DNA from: an uncultured Bacteroidales bacterium
GTDB taxonomy: Bacteria; Bacteroidota; Bacteroidia; Bacteroidales; Muribaculaceae
NCBI GenBank assembly: GCA_902777835.1
Contig: CACYVC010000023.1
Location: forward strand, 1 to 64,000
DNA length: 64,000 nt
Reading direction: 5' to 3'
The notes under the pieces are model-generated. The model was given only the letters and a program-made list of their open reading frames with translations, was not told the origin of the DNA and searched no databases. Positions within the stretch are counted from its first letter, which is position 1. Each line of letters opens with the position of its first letter. A program made the position numbers and the translations under genes. Shown here piece after piece: positions 34,315-42,441 of this stretch.

Positions 34315-34359
34315 CTAGTATATCTAGTTCCACTAGAAAGTCTAGTTAATCTAGATGCT
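34315..34359 (+). repeat. 9-bp-period CTAG repeat
   Basis: CTAG occurs at 34315, 34324, 34333, 34342 and 34351, every 9 bp exactly, with variable bases in between. CTAG is usually rare in bacterial DNA. It lies between the heptamer array and the HU-SPOR gene promoter. Confidence 0.85.
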
Positions 34360-34396
34360 CTTTACTATATAAAAGACTAAAAACTTATCAACACCC

Positions 34397-34428
34397 CTTG
34401 CATGAGTGGTTAGAAAGCAGTAATTTTG
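34397..34428 (+). promoter_or_regulatory. Promoter of HU-SPOR gene, apparently leaderless
   Basis: CTTG at 34397-34400 and TAATTTTG at 34421-34428, 20 nt apart. The box ends 4 nt before the ATG at 34433, so the transcript should begin at or near the start codon. Confidence 0.65.
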
Positions 34429-34432
34429 CACG

Positions 34433-35383
34433 ATGATTTCACTTACACAACATATAGAATACCTAATGATGCAGAGCGACTGCGTGGTCGTTCCTGGATG
34501 GGGAGCACTGGTAGCAAGCCACGTGCCGTCAAGTAGCACTCAAAGCTACATCAACAGGCCGTCACGACTAATCGCATTCAATCCTAGCATCACGCACAAC
34601 GATGGGTCGCTGGCAATGTCGGTGGCACGACGTCACAACATCAGCTATGATGAGGCATGCAAGGTGATTGCCGACAATGTGACTGTTTTCCGCCGCCAGC
34701 TGGCAACGGGTTCCGAAGTTCCTTTTGGGCGCTTAGGATTCTTCAAAAATGATGACAACAGCAAGTTGATCTTCACTCCGACCATTATCGACGAAGCAGG
34801 CGACGAGTTCTTCGGACTGCACAACTTCGATTTCCCCACGCTATCCTCTCTGTCTCAAGTCAGCGACAACGAGCGTGGCGAGGTGGCACCCAACATCTTC
34901 TCCGGCCGAGGTTGGAGGACCGCAGCTGCGATTGCCGCTCTCGTTGGTATCGGCGCACTGCTTTCTACACCTGTCATTGTTGACAAGAGCATTGACACGG
35001 CGAGCCTAAACATAGCCGATGTCAAGACCAAGCCCACTGCAATTACAGTGAAGCCCGCTACTCAGGCAACAACTGCCGACAACCAGATTGCTGTCATCGA
35101 GAGTCCCTCTACAGAACCTGCTATAGCTAACGAGTCGGCTTTCAACGACGGTATGCCAAGCGATGAAAGTGGAGCTTATTACCTCGTCATAAACACCTGC
35201 AAGAAGCAGCATCAGGCACAGACGCTTGCCAAGCAGTATGCCAAGAAAGGCATAAAGTGCAAGATTATTGCACGAGGTGGATATCACCACATGGTAGTGG
35301 CTCAAAGCAACAACAAGCAAGAGCTAATAAAGGCCAAGAAGCTCCTACCCGAAAAATACCGCAAAGCATGGGTTTGTAAATAG
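34433..35383 (+). CDS. HU-CCDC81 and SPOR domain protein
   Basis: A 316-residue inner-membrane protein. The N-terminal part (about 1-130) resembles the HU-CCDC81 bacterial domains (LTQHIEYLMMQ, VVPGWGALVA, GRLGFFK). A membrane helix follows (about 160-182, AAAIAALVGIGALLSTPVIV), then a Thr/Ala-rich linker and a C-terminal SPOR domain (about 248-316), which binds denuded peptidoglycan at division sites. The combination is known in Bacteroidetes and points to cell division or envelope work. A terminator follows the gene. Confidence 0.88.
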   Translation: MISLTQHIEYLMMQSDCVVVPGWGALVASHVPSSSTQSYINRPSRLIAFNPSITHNDGSLAMSVARRHNISYDEACKVIADNVTVFRRQLATGSEVPFGRLGFFKNDDNSKLIFTPTIIDEAGDEFFGLHNFDFPTLSSLSQVSDNERGEVAPNIFSGRGWRTAAAIAALVGIGALLSTPVIVDKSIDTASLNIADVKTKPTAITVKPATQATTADNQIAVIESPSTEPAIANESAFNDGMPSDESGAYYLVINTCKKQHQAQTLAKQYAKKGIKCKIIARGGYHHMVVAQSNNKQELIKAKKLLPEKYRKAWVCK

Positions 35384-35404
35384 ATGTCAGAAATCTAAAA
35401 TACA

Positions 35405-35442
35405 GAGTGGCGCAAGAAATTTCTTTCGCCACTCCCCTTTTT
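35405..35442. terminator. Terminator between convergent HU-SPOR and small lipoprotein genes
   Basis: A 15-bp inverted repeat with one mismatch (35405-35434), centred on AAATTT, followed by CCCCTTTTT. On the opposite strand a weaker T run follows. Confidence 0.8.
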
Positions 35443-35454
35443 AATCAATCATCA

Positions 35455-35670
35455 TTAATAACCATGATGTCCGCCAGGATGATGTCCACCACCGGGATGG
35501 TGACCTGGATGGTGTCTAGGTGGCGGAGGAGGTGGTGGACCAGGACGTCCCCTATAGGGGTAGTCGTAATAATAACCATCGTCATACCAATATGGACTGC
35601 ACGAAGTTACTGCTACCGATGCTATTATCGACAGCAGAACAGCCACAATCAATGCCTTCTTTCTTTTCAT
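35455..35670 (-). CDS. Small His/Pro/Gly-rich lipoprotein
   Basis: A 71-residue lipoprotein with a clear signal peptide and lipobox (SVAVTSC, Cys 24). The mature part has a Tyr/Asp-rich segment (YWYDDGYYYDYPY), a run of seven prolines, and repeated His-His-Pro-Gly units to the end. The histidines could bind metal, but this is inference. A terminator-like hairpin with a run of T lies 20 nt upstream of its start, so its expression may depend on read-through or a promoter not recognised here. Confidence 0.7.
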   Translation of the reverse strand: MKRKKALIVAVLLSIIASVAVTSCSPYWYDDGYYYDYPYRGRPGPPPPPPPRHHPGHHPGGGHHPGGHHGY

Positions 35671-35690
35671 TTCTTAATCAATTAACCAAT

Positions 35691-35718
35691 AAAAAAATCA
35701 AATCATTTGCTGATTTGA
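35691..35718 (-). terminator. Terminator or attenuator upstream of small lipoprotein gene
   Basis: TCAAATCA/TGATTTGA perfect 8-bp stem (35698-35705 with 35711-35718) and 5-nt loop, followed on the minus strand by a run of T. It ends transcripts from the YcxB-like gene or attenuates the small lipoprotein gene 20 nt downstream. Confidence 0.75.
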
Positions 35719-35799
35719 CTTCTCTTGGCAATTAAAGTTTAACGCACCACTATCAATCGATATTTGTAATAGACTAAAGCCTGTTTTTTATCTACAAAT

Positions 35800-36267
35800 T
35801 CATGCAATTTTCTCCCTTACCATAACAACAAAGTGGCGCAATTCTTCCTCGCTTGAAAAAGCATCCAAAGGTATTGCGAGAAAGGTGTAACTGTTTTTCT
35901 TGAAGCGCAGCACATAGCAATGGTTCAAAACAGAGGTCGAAGCAATATCGTTCCACGCAATGAGATGCTGACGCATCTTATCGCTTGTGAAGTCGAGCCT
36001 CAGTCCCTCATCAGTAACTGTCACTGTCTTTTCCAATATTGACCACCGGGACTCCTGCGTCAAGGCAAAATAATAAAGCACAGGAAACGAGAGCATCACC
36101 ATCGCCATTGCTACTATAAGCGCCACAAAGGCGAAACGAGTATCTAATGCAATCAGCCCCAAGCACACCACCACAGGCAGCAGCAACAACCACCACCATT
36201 GCACAAAGAACAGTCGATAGAGTATCGACATATAGGTGCCCGAAGTTATAGAATTTGCATCAATCAA
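35800..36267 (-). CDS. YcxB-like membrane protein
   Basis: A 155-residue protein with two N-terminal membrane segments (about residues 22-42 and 48-68) and a cytoplasmic beta-rich tail (ITEEGLRLDF-like VTDEGLRLDF, IAWNDIAS, YTFLAIPLDAF) as in YcxB-like proteins. The longest frame starts with TTG at 36267, 5 nt after the preceding gene; ATG at 36231 would give 143 residues. The choice is uncertain. Function unknown. Confidence 0.65.
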   Translation of the reverse strand: MIDANSITSGTYMSILYRLFFVQWWWLLLLPVVVCLGLIALDTRFAFVALIVAMAMVMLSFPVLYYFALTQESRWSILEKTVTVTDEGLRLDFTSDKMRQHLIAWNDIASTSVLNHCYVLRFKKNSYTFLAIPLDAFSSEEELRHFVVMVREKIA

Positions 36268-36272
36268 CGAAA

Positions 36273-37412
36273 TTATTTAGGTGCCCGTTTCCTTATGAAC
36301 CAGTCTTTCAATGCAGCACGAGTGTTGTATTCGCGTTCATACATCAACATATTACGCTTCACCATTTGCTGGCTATAACCTGTACCCTCCTCATTATAGA
36401 GTTTGCTCAGGTTGAGATAATGCTGGCCATTGCCACGCTTAATAGAGAACACCTCTGCCTGGCGGGCACGAACCATGTCGCATTGTGGGCTATGATGGTT
36501 CTCGCCAGTGCCATTAAGCACACTGGGCACGCCGCCTGCCGCATCCACATGTGCAGCAAAAGTCTCGGCGCAAGGAGGATAGCCAAGTGAAATCCACATC
36601 GTGGTCAGTGCTGGAGGCTCACCATGTTCTATCCCCTCAATGACAATCGATGCTGTGGAGATGCGACGAGGTATGAAGTCTTGATCTACAATCCATTCTT
36701 CTCCGCTATGTGTAAAGTCTTTGCCAAGAAGGCTATGATAGAATGTGCGGGAAATCTCTTCGGTAAACACTGCTGGAGTAAAGTCACCAGCAGCAATGTG
36801 TGGAGCTAGCAGATGATTCGCATTTTCATGACGCACATATCCCATACCCTCATCGGGGCGACCACTATAGGAGTAGTTAGTACGAATGAGCACACCTTCG
36901 GGAGCATCGGCAAGGTCATATTTCTTATATGTGTAATTACCTGTCTCGAAATAAGCACCATGCCCTAAAGCATCAATAACACCGAAATTTGCCTCCACAC
37001 CAAGCGGTTTGGGCATCGATTGCAACAATCGCTCAAAGTCATCTACAGTGACACAGTGCTCCAGTGCAAGCTTCATCACCACTCCCTCCTTGTCCATTTC
37101 GCTCTCGGGGACATTGTCATCATTAAGGTTATAGGATGCCGTGTTCATAATGGCAAAGCCTTTTTCGTTGAAACCCGTCCATGCTGCCGTATCGTTGGGG
37201 TCGGTAGCGTCAAATATCGCCACAAACTCATAGCAGTCATCATGAGCCTTTATTAGTTCCACACGATTATCAAGGCATCCGGTGTCACGGTGTTTCCATA
37301 GTAATGGCCTACCCGAAACAGTTTTTTTTCCTGAGATTATAGCCGAAGTGCAAGCCATAGCAGCAAAGCCGCCCGCAAGCATCAGAAGGAGTATTAATAC
37401 CTGTTTTTTCAT
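36273..37412 (-). CDS. Exported Ntn-hydrolase, C45/choloylglycine-hydrolase-like
   Basis: A 379-residue exported enzyme of the N-terminal-nucleophile amidohydrolase kind. The signal peptide (MKKQVLILLLMLAGGFAAMA) is followed directly by CTSAIISGKKTVSGRPLLWKHRD, in which Cys becomes the N-terminal nucleophile after cleavage. WTGFNEKGFAIMNTAS and LIRTNYSY are consistent with the fold. The substrate is not known; acylamide or bile-salt-like activity cannot be assumed. The start at 37412 follows from the promoter at 37435, which excludes the longer frame. The YcxB-like gene lies 5 nt downstream. Confidence 0.8.
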   Translation of the reverse strand: MKKQVLILLLMLAGGFAAMACTSAIISGKKTVSGRPLLWKHRDTGCLDNRVELIKAHDDCYEFVAIFDATDPNDTAAWTGFNEKGFAIMNTASYNLNDDNVPESEMDKEGVVMKLALEHCVTVDDFERLLQSMPKPLGVEANFGVIDALGHGAYFETGNYTYKKYDLADAPEGVLIRTNYSYSGRPDEGMGYVRHENANHLLAPHIAAGDFTPAVFTEEISRTFYHSLLGKDFTHSGEEWIVDQDFIPRRISTASIVIEGIEHGEPPALTTMWISLGYPPCAETFAAHVDAAGGVPSVLNGTGENHHSPQCDMVRARQAEVFSIKRGNGQHYLNLSKLYNEEGTGYSQQMVKRNMLMYEREYNTRAALKDWFIRKRAPK

Positions 37413-37434
37413 GATTTCGTTGATTTTAATGCCC

Positions 37435-37466
37435 CAAAGGTAGTATAAAATCGCATTGTAGGCAAA
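37435..37466 (-). promoter_or_regulatory. Promoter of Ntn-hydrolase gene
   Basis: TTTG (minus strand, 37463-37466) and TACCTTTG (37435-37442), 20 nt apart. It is back to back with the rho promoter; the two -33 elements form the palindrome-like GGCAAA/TTTGCC at 37461-37476. Confidence 0.65.
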
Positions 37467-37470
37467 AAAA

Positions 37471-37501
37471 TTTGCCAATTAAAATAAAATTACTACCTTT
37501 G
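37471..37501 (+). promoter_or_regulatory. Promoter of rho
   Basis: TTTG at 37471-37474 and TACCTTTG at 37494-37501, 19 nt apart. The start codon lies about 225 nt downstream. Confidence 0.68.
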
Positions 37502-37506
37502 CACCT

Positions 37507-37730
37507 GAATTAAGCACACCCAATCAAAACAAATCATTATAAATCACCTTATCTTTTTTATATGGTGTGCGATTTCCACATTTTCATTTATTTCTAAATT
37601 ATCTCAATCTCATTGAGGGCATCTTCCATTTAATGCTAACAATAACGCACGTTATTTTTACTATTGCATGTGTAGGTACACTACACATTTTGCGCGATTG
37701 AGATTTTCACGATTATTCATTTTTATCATT
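37507..37730 (+). other. Long 5' leader of rho
   Basis: A leader of about 225 nt with no gene but several possible structures: GCACACC at 37514 can pair with GGTGTGC at 37564, and AATAACG/CGTTATT (37639-37654) is followed by T residues, as in a weak terminator. The first part is C-rich and G-poor, as Rho loading sites are. It may mediate autoregulation of rho, as in other bacteria, but that is inferred. Confidence 0.5.
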
Positions 37731-40019
37731 ATGTATAACATTAACGAACTAAGTTCAATGACCAATGCCGAGTTAAAAGACTTGGCTAAATCTATGGGTA
37801 TCAAGAAAGTCAATAGCACACCCAAAGAAGACCTGGTTTACCAAATCATCGACCAGCAAGCTATCGACGCCTCGATAAACGCTCCCGAAGAGCCCAAGAA
37901 GCGTAGAAGTCGTGCTAAGAAGAACGCAAATGATACCGGTGAGACACAATCCTCTAACGAAAAAGACAACAAAAAGAAAAAACAGGCAAAGGCCGCTGAT
38001 GAAAAGCCCAAAAATGTGAAGGATAAAGCCGATGAGACCGCACAAGTCGAAACTAACATTGAGACTCCTGTGAAACTCCAAGTAGAGCCAAAAGACGCAA
38101 CAACTGCCGATGGGGTAGCTACCGAGGCAACTGAAGCTGAGGCTCCCGCAAAGCGCAAGCGCGGCCGTCCACGCAAGAGCGAGCCCAAAGCCTCCCAGCA
38201 AGAGCAACTGCCAGGATTGGAGGTTGCTACTCCTGCGACCGAGGCCAAAGATGAAGCCACCAACGATGAGGACATCTCAAAGAAAACCACTAAGCGTGCT
38301 CGCCGCGAGCGCATAGAGCGCAACGTCACAGCACAAGAGACCATCAACTATGGCGAGCAGGTGGCCAGCTCCGACGGCATGCCTCTTCCAGGCGATTTCA
38401 ACCCCTATGAGGTACAGCCTATGCCCAACGACACCCTACCAGCAGCTTTGCAACCTTCGCTTGCGCCCATCGAGGAACAAGAGCAGCAAGATGAATTAAT
38501 TTCCAACGAGAGACAAGATATGGAGCCAGAGCCCGAGTCACCAGTCTTCGACCCCAAGGAAGACGACTTCATGAGCCTGTTCAACACTAACCCAAATGCC
38601 ACTATTGGCAAAAAGAACAAACGCGACAACAGGGGGGGCGAGCAACAGGGCAATTTCTTCGGTGCTGGCACAATGACCTTCAAACCACGTACTCCTGAGG
38701 AGCGTGAAGAAGCCGCTCGACGTGCCGAGCAACAGCGACGCATCGCCGCCGAAGAAGCAGCTAAAGCACCTATCCTCATTCAGGAGCCAAAGGCTGAGAA
38801 GGAACAACAAAACAAGCAACAGCAGAAGAAGAAAAAAGGCAAGAATCAGCAACAGCAGCAACCCGAATCGTCGCTACCCTACGCCGATATCTCTTACAAC
38901 TTCGACGGTATCCTAAACGGCATGGGCGTACTAGAAGTAATGCCCGACGGATACGGATTCCTGCGCTCAAGCGACTATAACTATCTTAACTCTCCCGACG
39001 ACATTTACGTGCCACAGGCACAAATCAAGAATTATGGTCTCAAGACGGGTGACGTGGTGGAATGCACCATCAGGCCTCCAAAAGAGGGCGAAAAATACTT
39101 CCCACTTGTAGATGTAAGACTTATCAACGGCCGCACACCAGCGTTTGTACGCGACCGCATACCATTTGAACATCTTGTGCCATTGTTCCCCAACGAGAAA
39201 TTCAACCTCGTGAGCCCTACTCGTCCCAACATATCCACACGCATCGTGGATATGTTCTCGCCCATAGGCAAAGGACAACGCGGACTCATTGTGGCACCGC
39301 CTAAAACAGGTAAGACAGTACTGCTCAAGGACATCGCAAACGCCATCTCAGAGAATCATCCCGACACTTATATGATTATCTTGCTCATTGATGAGCGCCC
39401 AGAGGAAGTTACCGACATGGCACGTAGCGTTAACGCCGAAGTAATCGCTTCGACATTTGACGAGCCCGCCGACCGCCACGTGAAAATCGCCGACCTCGTG
39501 CTCCAGAAAGCTAAACGCATGGTGGAATGCGGTCACGACGTGGTGATATTGCTCGACTCTATCACACGACTGGCTCGTGCCTATAACACCATTGCACCTG
39601 CAAGCGGAAAGATTCTGAGTGGTGGCGTTGACGCCAATGCCCTACAGCGTCCTAAACGCTTCTTTGGTGCAGCACGTAACATTGAGAATGGAGGTAGCCT
39701 CACCATCATTGCTACCGCACTCATTGAGACTGGAAGTAAGATGGACGAGGTAATCTTTGAGGAATTCAAGGGTACCGGTAACATGGAGCTGCAGCTCGAC
39801 CGCAAGCTCTCCAACAAGCGCATATTCCCAGCGGTTGACATTATGGCATCAAGCACACGCCGCGATGATCTGCTGCTCAAGCAAGACACACTCAACCGAA
39901 TGTGGATACTGCGTCGATTCCTCAGCGACCGTAATTCCATTGATGCCATGGAGTTCATCAAAGACCGCATGGAACGCACACGCAGCAATGAGGAGTTGTT
40001 GCTCACTATGAACGACTAA
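37731..40019 (+). CDS. rho: Transcription termination factor Rho with long N-terminal insertion
   Basis: An ATP-dependent RNA translocase that ends transcription. The 762 residues comprise a Rho N-terminal helical segment ([15 protein letters not shown]), a disordered Lys/Glu/Ala/Gln-rich insertion (about 50-385), the RNA-binding cold-shock fold (about 390-460, [11 protein letters not shown]), and the ATPase core with Walker [11 protein letters not shown] (about 522-531) and Walker [16 protein letters not shown]. The insertion includes an AT-hook-like KRGRPRK near residue 143. E. coli Rho has 419 residues, so the insertion accounts for the excess; such insertions are known in Bacteroidetes. 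ATG 37731 is preferred to the frame from 37668. Confidence 0.95.
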   Translation: MYNINELSSMTNAELKDLAKSMGIKKVNSTPKEDLVYQIIDQQAIDASINAPEEPKKRRSRAKKNANDTGETQSSNEKDNKKKKQAKAADEKPKNVKDKADETAQVETNIETPVKLQVEPKDATTADGVATEATEAEAPAKRKRGRPRKSEPKASQQEQLPGLEVATPATEAKDEATNDEDISKKTTKRARRERIERNVTAQETINYGEQVASSDGMPLPGDFNPYEVQPMPNDTLPAALQPSLAPIEEQEQQDELISNERQDMEPEPESPVFDPKEDDFMSLFNTNPNATIGKKNKRDNRGGEQQGNFFGAGTMTFKPRTPEEREEAARRAEQQRRIAAEEAAKAPILIQEPKAEKEQQNKQQQKKKKGKNQQQQQPESSLPYADISYNFDGILNGMGVLEVMPDGYGFLRSSDYNYLNSPDDIYVPQAQIKNYGLKTGDVVECTIRPPKEGEKYFPLVDVRLINGRTPAFVRDRIPFEHLVPLFPNEKFNLVSPTRPNISTRIVDMFSPIGKGQRGLIVAPPKTGKTVLLKDIANAISENHPDTYMIILLIDERPEEVTDMARSVNAEVIASTFDEPADRHVKIADLVLQKAKRMVECGHDVVILLDSITRLARAYNTIAPASGKILSGGVDANALQRPKRFFGAARNIENGGSLTIIATALIETGSKMDEVIFEEFKGTGNMELQLDRKLSNKRIFPAVDIMASSTRRDDLLLKQDTLNRMWILRRFLSDRNSIDAMEFIKDRMERTRSNEELLLTMND

Positions 40020-40078
40020 GTAAAGCTCTATAGTTGTTTAGGGACTTTAGTCTCAGCTACTAAACTGGCTTTATTTCT

Positions 40079-40140
40079 ACACGGAGTAGGTGGAGATTTG
40101 GAGTTTTTAACAACTCCATTTTTACCTACTCCGTGTTTTT
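40079..40140 (+). terminator. Terminator of rho, compound hairpin
   Basis: A 13-bp perfect outer stem (40079-40091 with 40124-40136) encloses a second inverted repeat (GGAGTT/AACTCC), then a T run. Confidence 0.92.
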
Positions 40141-40336
40141 GTGACTCACAACTTTCAAATATCAAAAAAACGCCCCCATTTAAGATTTTTTAAGAAATAC
40201 TGCATTATACACCCAGACAAGCCATAACACTCTGCTTTTCAACAGTATTACATGTAAATAATGCTACATTTCCCGCAATAACGTACTTTTCGGTTATTTC
40301 AAATAATTAATTTGTTGAAAAAAAACCAAAAAAATG

Positions 40337-40367
40337 CTTGCAGTTTCATACATTTTAACTACATTTG
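40337..40367 (+). promoter_or_regulatory. Promoter of the lipoprotein array
   Basis: CTTG at 40337-40340 and TACATTTG at 40360-40367, 19 nt apart. The first ATG is at 40458. Confidence 0.6.
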
Positions 40368-40457
40368 CATTTAGTATTTAATATTTAGTCGCTAAATTAG
40401 TAAAAGAATAAACCTTGCGGCATATACTTAAATATAGTGTATGAAATTTGTTTTATT

Positions 40458-40820
40458 ATGAAAAAATTTTTATTGTTTGCTACCAGCGCACTTTTCTCGC
40501 TAACCATGATTACCTCATGTGGAGGTGGTCCTAGCGGTAACCCACAAAAAGATGCAGAAAATTTCAAAGACCTTTATAATGAGATTGAAGAAATCAAGCT
40601 TAAAATAGAGGAAAAGAAACTTGAGGTTCACCAGTATTATGCCGACAATAAAGATTCTACAGAATACAACAAATTTGTAAGGGAAGTTGATGAAGTAGCG
40701 ATTGATGTTCCTGTTGATTTCAAAAAAGAAAACAAGGAGAAATACGACAAAATAAACGAAGGCAATAAGATTGCCAACGAAAAGATCTCAGGAAAATCAG
40801 AATCCAAAAACGAAGAATAA
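40458..40820 (+). CDS. Array lipoprotein 1
   Basis: A 120-residue lipoprotein; signal peptide and lipobox MITSC (Cys 20). After the Cys comes the family motif GPSGNPQKDAENFKDL, then a Lys/Glu-rich, probably coiled helical part to the end. It is the first of six paralogs sharing P-[ST]-G-[DN] followed by an acidic or Asp-Ala step shortly after the lipid anchor. Function unknown. It was started at 40458 because that ATG begins the signal peptide. Confidence 0.75.
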   Translation: MKKFLLFATSALFSLTMITSCGGGPSGNPQKDAENFKDLYNEIEEIKLKIEEKKLEVHQYYADNKDSTEYNKFVREVDEVAIDVPVDFKKENKEKYDKINEGNKIANEKISGKSESKNEE

Positions 40821-40838
40821 AAACAAGACAAAGAAACC

Positions 40839-40864
40839 GCCGAACCGCTTGAAAGGGTGTAGGC
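40839..40864 (+). promoter_or_regulatory. 26-nt conserved leader element, copy 1
   Basis: It begins GCCGAA, contains CGCT and GAAAGG, and ends GTAGGC. It lies 28 nt before the ATG of array lipoprotein 2. Outer GCC/GGC and a small inner hairpin with a four-base purine-rich loop are possible. Three further copies occur at 41323, 41905 and 44847. Confidence 0.7.
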
Positions 40865-40892
40865 AAAACAATTAAAACTCTAAGGCTTAATT

Positions 40893-41267
40893 ATGAAGAA
40901 ATACTTATTAATTGTAGCAGCGGCGCTGCTGGCATTACCAGCTCTCAACTCCTGCAACAAACCTAGCGGAGACCCTGAAAAAGACGCTGAGGCATTTCAG
41001 GGTTTAATTGAGGATCAACTTGAAATAGAGCTAGAAGCACAGCAAAAAATTGCTGACCTTGCCGAATACTATGCCGAGAATGAAGATTATGATGCTTACA
41101 AAGATCTTCAAGATGAGTTTTTTGAAATGAGCAAGGACTTGCAAGAGCAATATGAGGATCAAATTAAAGACCTCAATAAAGCAATCTCAAAAGTTGAAAA
41201 GAAAATCAACAAAAAGAAGAACAAAAACAATGACGAGGATGAAAGCACTAACGAGGATGAAGAGTAA
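40893..41267 (+). CDS. Array lipoprotein 2
   Basis: A 124-residue lipoprotein with lipobox ALNSC (Cys 21), the family motif NKPSGDPEKDAEAFQGL, a helical acidic middle (LAEYYAENEDYDAYKDL, which matches the equivalent part of lipoprotein 3) and a Lys/Asn then Asp/Glu-rich tail. It is preceded by leader element copy 1. Function unknown. Confidence 0.75.
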   Translation: MKKYLLIVAAALLALPALNSCNKPSGDPEKDAEAFQGLIEDQLEIELEAQQKIADLAEYYAENEDYDAYKDLQDEFFEMSKDLQEQYEDQIKDLNKAISKVEKKINKKKNKNNDEDESTNEDEE

Positions 41268-41322
41268 TTATCATTCACCTAACTCTTTATCATCCAAGTG
41301 ACACATCATCATCAAGAGAAAA

Positions 41323-41348
41323 GCCGAATCGCTCTGAAGGAAGTAGGA
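41323..41348 (+). promoter_or_regulatory. 26-nt conserved leader element, copy 2
   Basis: The most divergent copy: GCCGAA, CGCTCTGAAGG, then AGTAGGAA, losing the final C. It ends 31 nt before the ATG of array lipoprotein 3. Confidence 0.65.
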
Positions 41349-41379
41349 ACAATTAATAACTAATAGAGAAAAATATATT

Positions 41380-41742
41380 ATGAAAAAATACTTAATAATA
41401 GCAACGGTTGCAATCATCAGCTTACCATTGATCTCCTGTGACAAACCCACAGGAGACCCCAAAAAAGACATAGAGAATTTGAAAGGGTTGGCTGAAAAAG
41501 CTATGGATACCCAAATTAAACAGATGGAGCAACAACTGGAATTTGCCGAATTCTATGCCGAAGATGGCGATTATAAAGGATACGAAAAATTTGGGAAGAA
41601 ATTAGACAAACTTGAAAGCGCAATTCGTAAAGATTTCAAGAAAGAACATAAGGCAGAGTTTAAAGATGCTGAAAAACGCATAGAAAAGGCCGAAAAGAAA
41701 TTAAACAAAAGTAGAGACAAAGACGAAGAAAATGAAGAATAG
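41380..41742 (+). CDS. Array lipoprotein 3
   Basis: A 120-residue lipoprotein with lipobox PLISC (Cys 20), the motif DKPTGDPKKDIENLKGL, then FAEFYAEDGDYKGYEKF and a Lys-rich helical tail. It is closest in sequence to lipoprotein 2, and is preceded by leader element copy 2. Function unknown. Confidence 0.75.
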   Translation: MKKYLIIATVAIISLPLISCDKPTGDPKKDIENLKGLAEKAMDTQIKQMEQQLEFAEFYAEDGDYKGYEKFGKKLDKLESAIRKDFKKEHKAEFKDAEKRIEKAEKKLNKSRDKDEENEE

Positions 41743-41904
41743 CCGATAAACCGCCACCTGCTTTTTCTCAAGAAACATGACTTTTCATGAGCCCAGAGGA
41801 AAGAATATACAACCAACCTCTTAGCACTATTCAAGAAAACAGCAAGTCTGGCGATATCGACAAAACAAATCAATATTGTTTAACTAAAGAAACAACAAGA
41901 AAAA

Positions 41905-41930
41905 GCCGAAACGCTTTAAAGGGAGTAGGC
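41905..41930 (+). promoter_or_regulatory. 26-nt conserved leader element, copy 3
   Basis: GCCGAAACGCT, then TTAAAGGG, then AGTAGGC. It ends 29 nt before the ATG of array lipoprotein 4. Upstream lies a 160-nt stretch without a credible gene. Confidence 0.7.
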
Positions 41931-41959
41931 ACAAATTTTTAAAACCATATTTTTTTATT

Positions 41960-42277
41960 ATGAAGATTAAATTTTTATCAATCGCATTTGCACTTTTTAT
42001 TGCTGTATTGTTCACTGCCTGCAGTAAAGGCCCTAGCGGCGATCCCGCAGCTGACGCTAAACAATGCGCCACTGAGATGATTGACCTCATGAAGAATGTT
42101 GACGTAAGCAACCTCAAGACTGCTGAAGACGCCGAGAAGTGGGAGAAAGAGTTCTCAAAACAAGTAGAAGATCTCCAGAAGAAATATGAGGACTTCTACA
42201 AAGAGAAAGGCGAGGATAAACTGAAAGAGTTCCAAAAAGCTGTTGAGGATCTGGAGAATGACCCAGAGATCGGATAA
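41960..42277 (+). CDS. Array lipoprotein 4
   Basis: A 105-residue lipoprotein with lipobox LFTAC (Cys 21) and motif GPSGDPAADAKQCATEM. The rest is a charged helix (KKYEDFYKEKGEDKLKEF). Its last 80 residues are almost identical to lipoprotein 5, also at the DNA level and into the downstream terminator, indicating a recent tandem duplication. Function unknown. Confidence 0.78.
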   Translation: MKIKFLSIAFALFIAVLFTACSKGPSGDPAADAKQCATEMIDLMKNVDVSNLKTAEDAEKWEKEFSKQVEDLQKKYEDFYKEKGEDKLKEFQKAVEDLENDPEIG

Positions 42278-42328
42278 TTTTTTATCTAAACTTTTCTTTT
42301 TGACTATCTCTAGATAATCATTTCACAT

Positions 42329-42388
42329 AGAGTGTTGCATTAGTGTATACGTTAATTTTTTAAACAGTAAATGCAACACTCTTTCTTT
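42329..42388 (+). terminator. Terminator after array lipoprotein 4
   Basis: A 13-bp perfect stem (42329-42341 with 42370-42382), 28-nt loop and T-rich tail. The same hairpin recurs at 42905. Confidence 0.85.
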
Positions 42389-42441
42389 AAAAAATACAAT
42401 TAACCACAAAAATTTAACAAATAATTTTAGATCATCACATT

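Larger units (their letters stand above)
40020..40457 (+). other. Gene-free region between rho and the lipoprotein array
   Basis: It contains the rho terminator (40079-40140) and, near the right end, the array promoter (40337-40367) with a leader of about 85 nt. No reading frame or other structure was seen in the middle 190 nt, which are AT-rich. Confidence 0.6.

Noticed and set aside
37494-37731. An 11-codon upstream frame in the rho leader starting at 37562
   Set aside because: Too short, with no ribosome-binding site; only its position in the leader suggested it.
41787-41942. A 51-codon frame (MSPEERIYNQ...) across the third copy of the 26-nt element
   Set aside because: The other copies are not in an equivalent open frame, the variation between copies is not codon-like, and no ribosome-binding site precedes it.
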